Assembly: GCA_027459785.1 (NCBI GenBank)
Contig: DAIDGU010000042.1
Span: 1 to 64,000 of the forward strand
Origin: Ktedonobacteria bacterium
Lineage (GTDB): Bacteria; Chloroflexota; Ktedonobacteria; Ktedonobacterales; JACDGC01
Direction of reading: 5' to 3'
Length of the DNA stretch: 64,000 nucleotides
This document shows positions 61,990 through 64,000 of this stretch, piece by piece. The notes below the pieces were generated by a model. It was not told the origin of the DNA and made no database searches. It was given only the letters and a program-made list of their open reading frames with translations. The position numbers and the translations under genes were made by a program. Each line of letters starts with the position of its first letter. The stretch's first letter is position 1.

Positions 61990-62317
61990 ATGCCTATCCC
62001 ACCACTACAAATCAATGGGGTGCTTCCACCTGGCGCGCATCATGCGACCATTGCAGAAATACTTATTGCATTTCCTGGTACAAGTCCTGAACGTCAGGAA
62101 TTGAATCAGGCACTCCAAAAAGCAAGAGTTAAGCTTGCCCTTGCAGACATCAATGCCGAGTGCGCGGGGCGGGAGCAAGATGTCCTCAATGCTCGTAATG
62201 ATCCTGCCGGGTTGGACCGGGCGCGCTGCTTTGTTCCGTATGTATCGCATACGGCAAGGGATCATTGATGCTCTTGACGCCTATGAACACGCTCAGTTGC
62301 AGCAACAGGGCGCCTAA
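61990..62317 (+). pseudogene. Remnant of a small gene, possibly DUF6932-like, frameshifted
   Basis: The first frame (61990-62268, 92 codons) starts MPIPPLQINGVLPPGAHHAT then IAEILIAFPGTSPERQELNQ. This closely follows the opening of DUF6932-type proteins (PP...G.LPPGIH..T..E....F..SP.R..L...L). After about codon 55 the resemblance stops. In the next frame, from about 62165 to 62317, a protein-like tail appears (MLVMILPGWTGRAALFRMYR, IRQGIIDALDAYEHAQ). A gene with an internal deletion and frameshift is the simplest reading. It lies between two convergent kinases. The family match is from memory and uncertain. Confidence 0.4.
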
Positions 62318-62359
62318 CAGCAGGACAGCAAGCGCGATTCGGGCCTATCCCGCACTTAG

Positions 62360-64000
62360 TCAGGCGCATGGCAGGGTGAACCAGAAGGTCGATCCCGCGC
62401 CGACGGTGCTGGTCACGCCGATCTGCCCGTTATGGCGCGCGATGATCGTCGCGCAAATGTACAAGCCCAGGCCCAAGCTGGCACCGGACCCGTGTTGCTG
62501 CGCGATGCCTGGCACGCGATAGAAGCGTTCCCACAGGCGCGCTTGTTGCTCCGACGACAGGCCGGGGCCGCGATCCGTCACCGCGACGCGCGCTTCACAC
62601 CCCACCTGTGTCACAGCCACCGCGATAGGCCGATCAGCCGGCGCGTATTTCAGCGCGTTGGTCAGGAAGTTCGTCACCACCTGCCCGATGCGGTCGGCAT
62701 CCGCCTGCACGGGCGCGGGAGTGGGGGGGAGAGCGAGCGTGATGATGCGGTCGGGGGCGGCCTCGCGTTGCTCTTCGACCGCCTCGCGTACCACCTGAAC
62801 CAGATCATACGGAGTCAGCCGCAGCGCCAGGCTGCCGGCGTCGATGCGCGAGAGATCCAGCAGGTCGTGTACCAGGCGATCCATCCGCTGCACCTGGCGA
62901 CCTGCGCGATCCAGCAAGGTTGCCAACTGGTCCAGTTGTGGGGCAACTGCCACCGCCGATTCGGGTGAAAGGGCTGGGCGCAGCCGGTTCAGGCGCATGG
63001 CCGCCAGTTGCACACTCATCTGAACCGCTGTCAACGGCGAGCGCAACTCGTGGCTGGCGATGCCCAGAAACTCGTCCATCTGCTTCTGCGTCGTAGCCAG
63101 AGCCAGCGTCTGGGCGCGGGCGCGCTCACGTTCCTGCAACAGCCGGTCGCGTTCCACCACCAGCGTCATCAAGTGCATCGCGCCCTGCGCCAGTTCGATA
63201 TCTTCAGCGTTGAAACCAGCCTCGCCCTGCGCCTCAATCGTCAGCACGCACCAGGTCTCGGTGGTGAATACCGCTGGTATGATCAGCACGGTATGCAGAT
63301 CAAAATAGTCCTGGCCGGGGATCGGCGGCTGGGCGGCAAGATCGACCTGCACCGTCTCGCCCGCTTGCAACCTGGCAATGATATCCGGCGTAGCGAAATC
63401 GCTGAGGTGCGCGCCCCTCAGGTTGCGCCACCAGCGCGCTTCGATCACCTCCGATAACCCCGCCACGGCCAGCGGATGCACCGCGTTCGTCAAGGTATCG
63501 ATCTGAGTATAGCCAGTGTAGACGCCGCCGAAGACTTCCTGCACCAGTTCCACCACGCGCTGCACGCCGTCGTGGGAGGCAGCCTCGTCATCCGTGGCCG
63601 GCAGGGCGATCGTCTGCGCCATCGTCAGCAGCGCCCGCAGCGCCGCGCGTTCGCGCTGGGCCATGCGGCGGCGTTCCGTCACGTCCAGGAACGCCGTCAC
63701 CGCCCCCGTGATCGCGCCGTTTTCATCGCGCAAGGGCGCGCTATTGTTATTGATCAGGCGGCGCGTGCCATCCAGGGCTAGGATCTCCACTTCCTGGTCG
63801 CGCTCTGTCGCGTCGGTCAGGGCGCGGGTCAGCCCCAATTCATCCGCCGTCAGTGGTCGGCCATCCATCTGCCAGCCAGCATGCTGCGCATACTCAGCGA
63901 CGATACGCGCCTTGGGCAGATCGCCGGCGAAGATACGTCTCACTTCGGGATTGACGATCTGGATTGCGCCCTGCGCGTCGGTGATGATCACGCCGGCGGG
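62360..64000 (-). CDS. PAS-GAF sensor histidine kinase (partial, runs off the window)
   Basis: The last 547 codons of a histidine kinase whose N-terminus lies beyond the right edge; the frame is still open at 64000. In order are part of a PAS domain (PAGVIITDAQGAIQIVNPEV), a GAF domain (about 160-290; GVYTGYTQIDTLTNAVHPLA), HisKA with the phosphorylated His in IASHELRSPLTAVQ, and a HATPase with NFLTNALKYAP, GPGLSSEQ and GSGASLGLGLYI. It is closely related to the kinase at 59850-61973 but on the opposite strand, so the pair converge on a gene remnant. Confidence 0.93.
   Translation of the reverse strand, partial: PAGVIITDAQGAIQIVNPEVRRIFAGDLPKARIVAEYAQHAGWQMDGRPLTADELGLTRALTDATERDQEVEILALDGTRRLINNNSAPLRDENGAITGAVTAFLDVTERRRMAQRERAALRALLTMAQTIALPATDDEAASHDGVQRVVELVQEVFGGVYTGYTQIDTLTNAVHPLAVAGLSEVIEARWWRNLRGAHLSDFATPDIIARLQAGETVQVDLAAQPPIPGQDYFDLHTVLIIPAVFTTETWCVLTIEAQGEAGFNAEDIELAQGAMHLMTLVVERDRLLQERERARAQTLALATTQKQMDEFLGIASHELRSPLTAVQMSVQLAAMRLNRLRPALSPESAVAVAPQLDQLATLLDRAGRQVQRMDRLVHDLLDLSRIDAGSLALRLTPYDLVQVVREAVEEQREAAPDRIITLALPPTPAPVQADADRIGQVVTNFLTNALKYAPADRPIAVAVTQVGCEARVAVTDRGPGLSSEQQARLWERFYRVPGIAQQHGSGASLGLGLYICATIIARHNGQIGVTSTVGAGSTFWFTLPCA

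Noticed and set aside
1..64000. tRNA, rRNA or replication-origin features
   Set aside because: No cloverleaf, rRNA segment or DnaA-box cluster was recognised by eye; tRNAscan-SE and Rfam scans would settle it.

Overview
The window is a GC-rich (about 60-65 percent) bacterial chromosomal segment. The gene set suggests Chloroflexota, possibly a Ktedonobacteria-like or related lineage: a T-box-controlled tryptophan operon, zinc-ribbon membrane receptors, DinB-like four-helix proteins, an Rpn-type nuclease, clustered PAS histidine kinases and many palindromic intergenic repeats. This placement is inference; there is no rRNA or other marker in the window, and I saw no tRNA gene.

Layout. 0-6.8 kb, plus strand: rdgB, a very large zinc-ribbon/pseudokinase/periplasmic-binding-protein receptor, a TetR regulator, a DinB-like protein and a TldD/PmbA-like protein. 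6.77-8.23 kb: a TnpB-only IS200/IS605-type element with hairpin ends, a frameshifted tnpB and a ribbon-helix-helix gene under a palindromic operator. 8.4-19.6 kb: secreted and envelope proteins (M23 peptidase with golvesin-like domain, TolB-like propeller, DUF2207-like protein), an ECF sigma factor coupled to a broken propeller gene, and a three-gene cassette of GTPase, unknown membrane-anchored protein and methyltransferase. 19.8-21.7 kb: arginase and an Rpn-type nuclease.

21.9-30.9 kb, minus strand: the complete tryptophan operon trpS-trpE-trpG-trpD-trpCF-trpB-trpA. A consensus-like promoter and a T-box leader precede trpS. The leader has specifier codon UGG, a T-box core and two stacked terminator hairpins. 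Charging of tRNA-Trp should therefore control both the synthetase and the whole pathway. The spacers between trp genes are filled with short degenerate words of the CGAAAT / TTCGTG type.

31-46.6 kb: a zinc-ribbon membrane protein, a lower-GC patch with small regulatory genes, an HDOD pair, an ABC exporter, an alpha/beta hydrolase, an N6-adenine DNA methyltransferase next to a RecQ helicase, and divergent acyl-CoA ligase and FAD oxidase genes. 46.6-57.3 kb: two stand-alone receivers (one with Glu at the phosphoacceptor site), an Ig-like membrane protein, a second DinB protein, a DUF6306-like protein, a glycosyltransferase, an M6-like lipoprotein with a degraded zinc motif, a TIM-barrel isomerase, a membrane protein and dprA. 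57.4-64 kb: three related PAS histidine kinases, the last cut by the window end.

Intergenic DNA is rich in repeats: a candidate MITE in three diverged copies, a 125-bp inverted repeat in two copies plus one half copy, GGCGGACATTCCTGTCCGCC hairpins (a related pair lies inside the T-box leader), and 21-bp, 18-bp and 26-bp tandem arrays. Most coding starts were chosen on Shine-Dalgarno spacing and family alignment from memory; no database search was possible.
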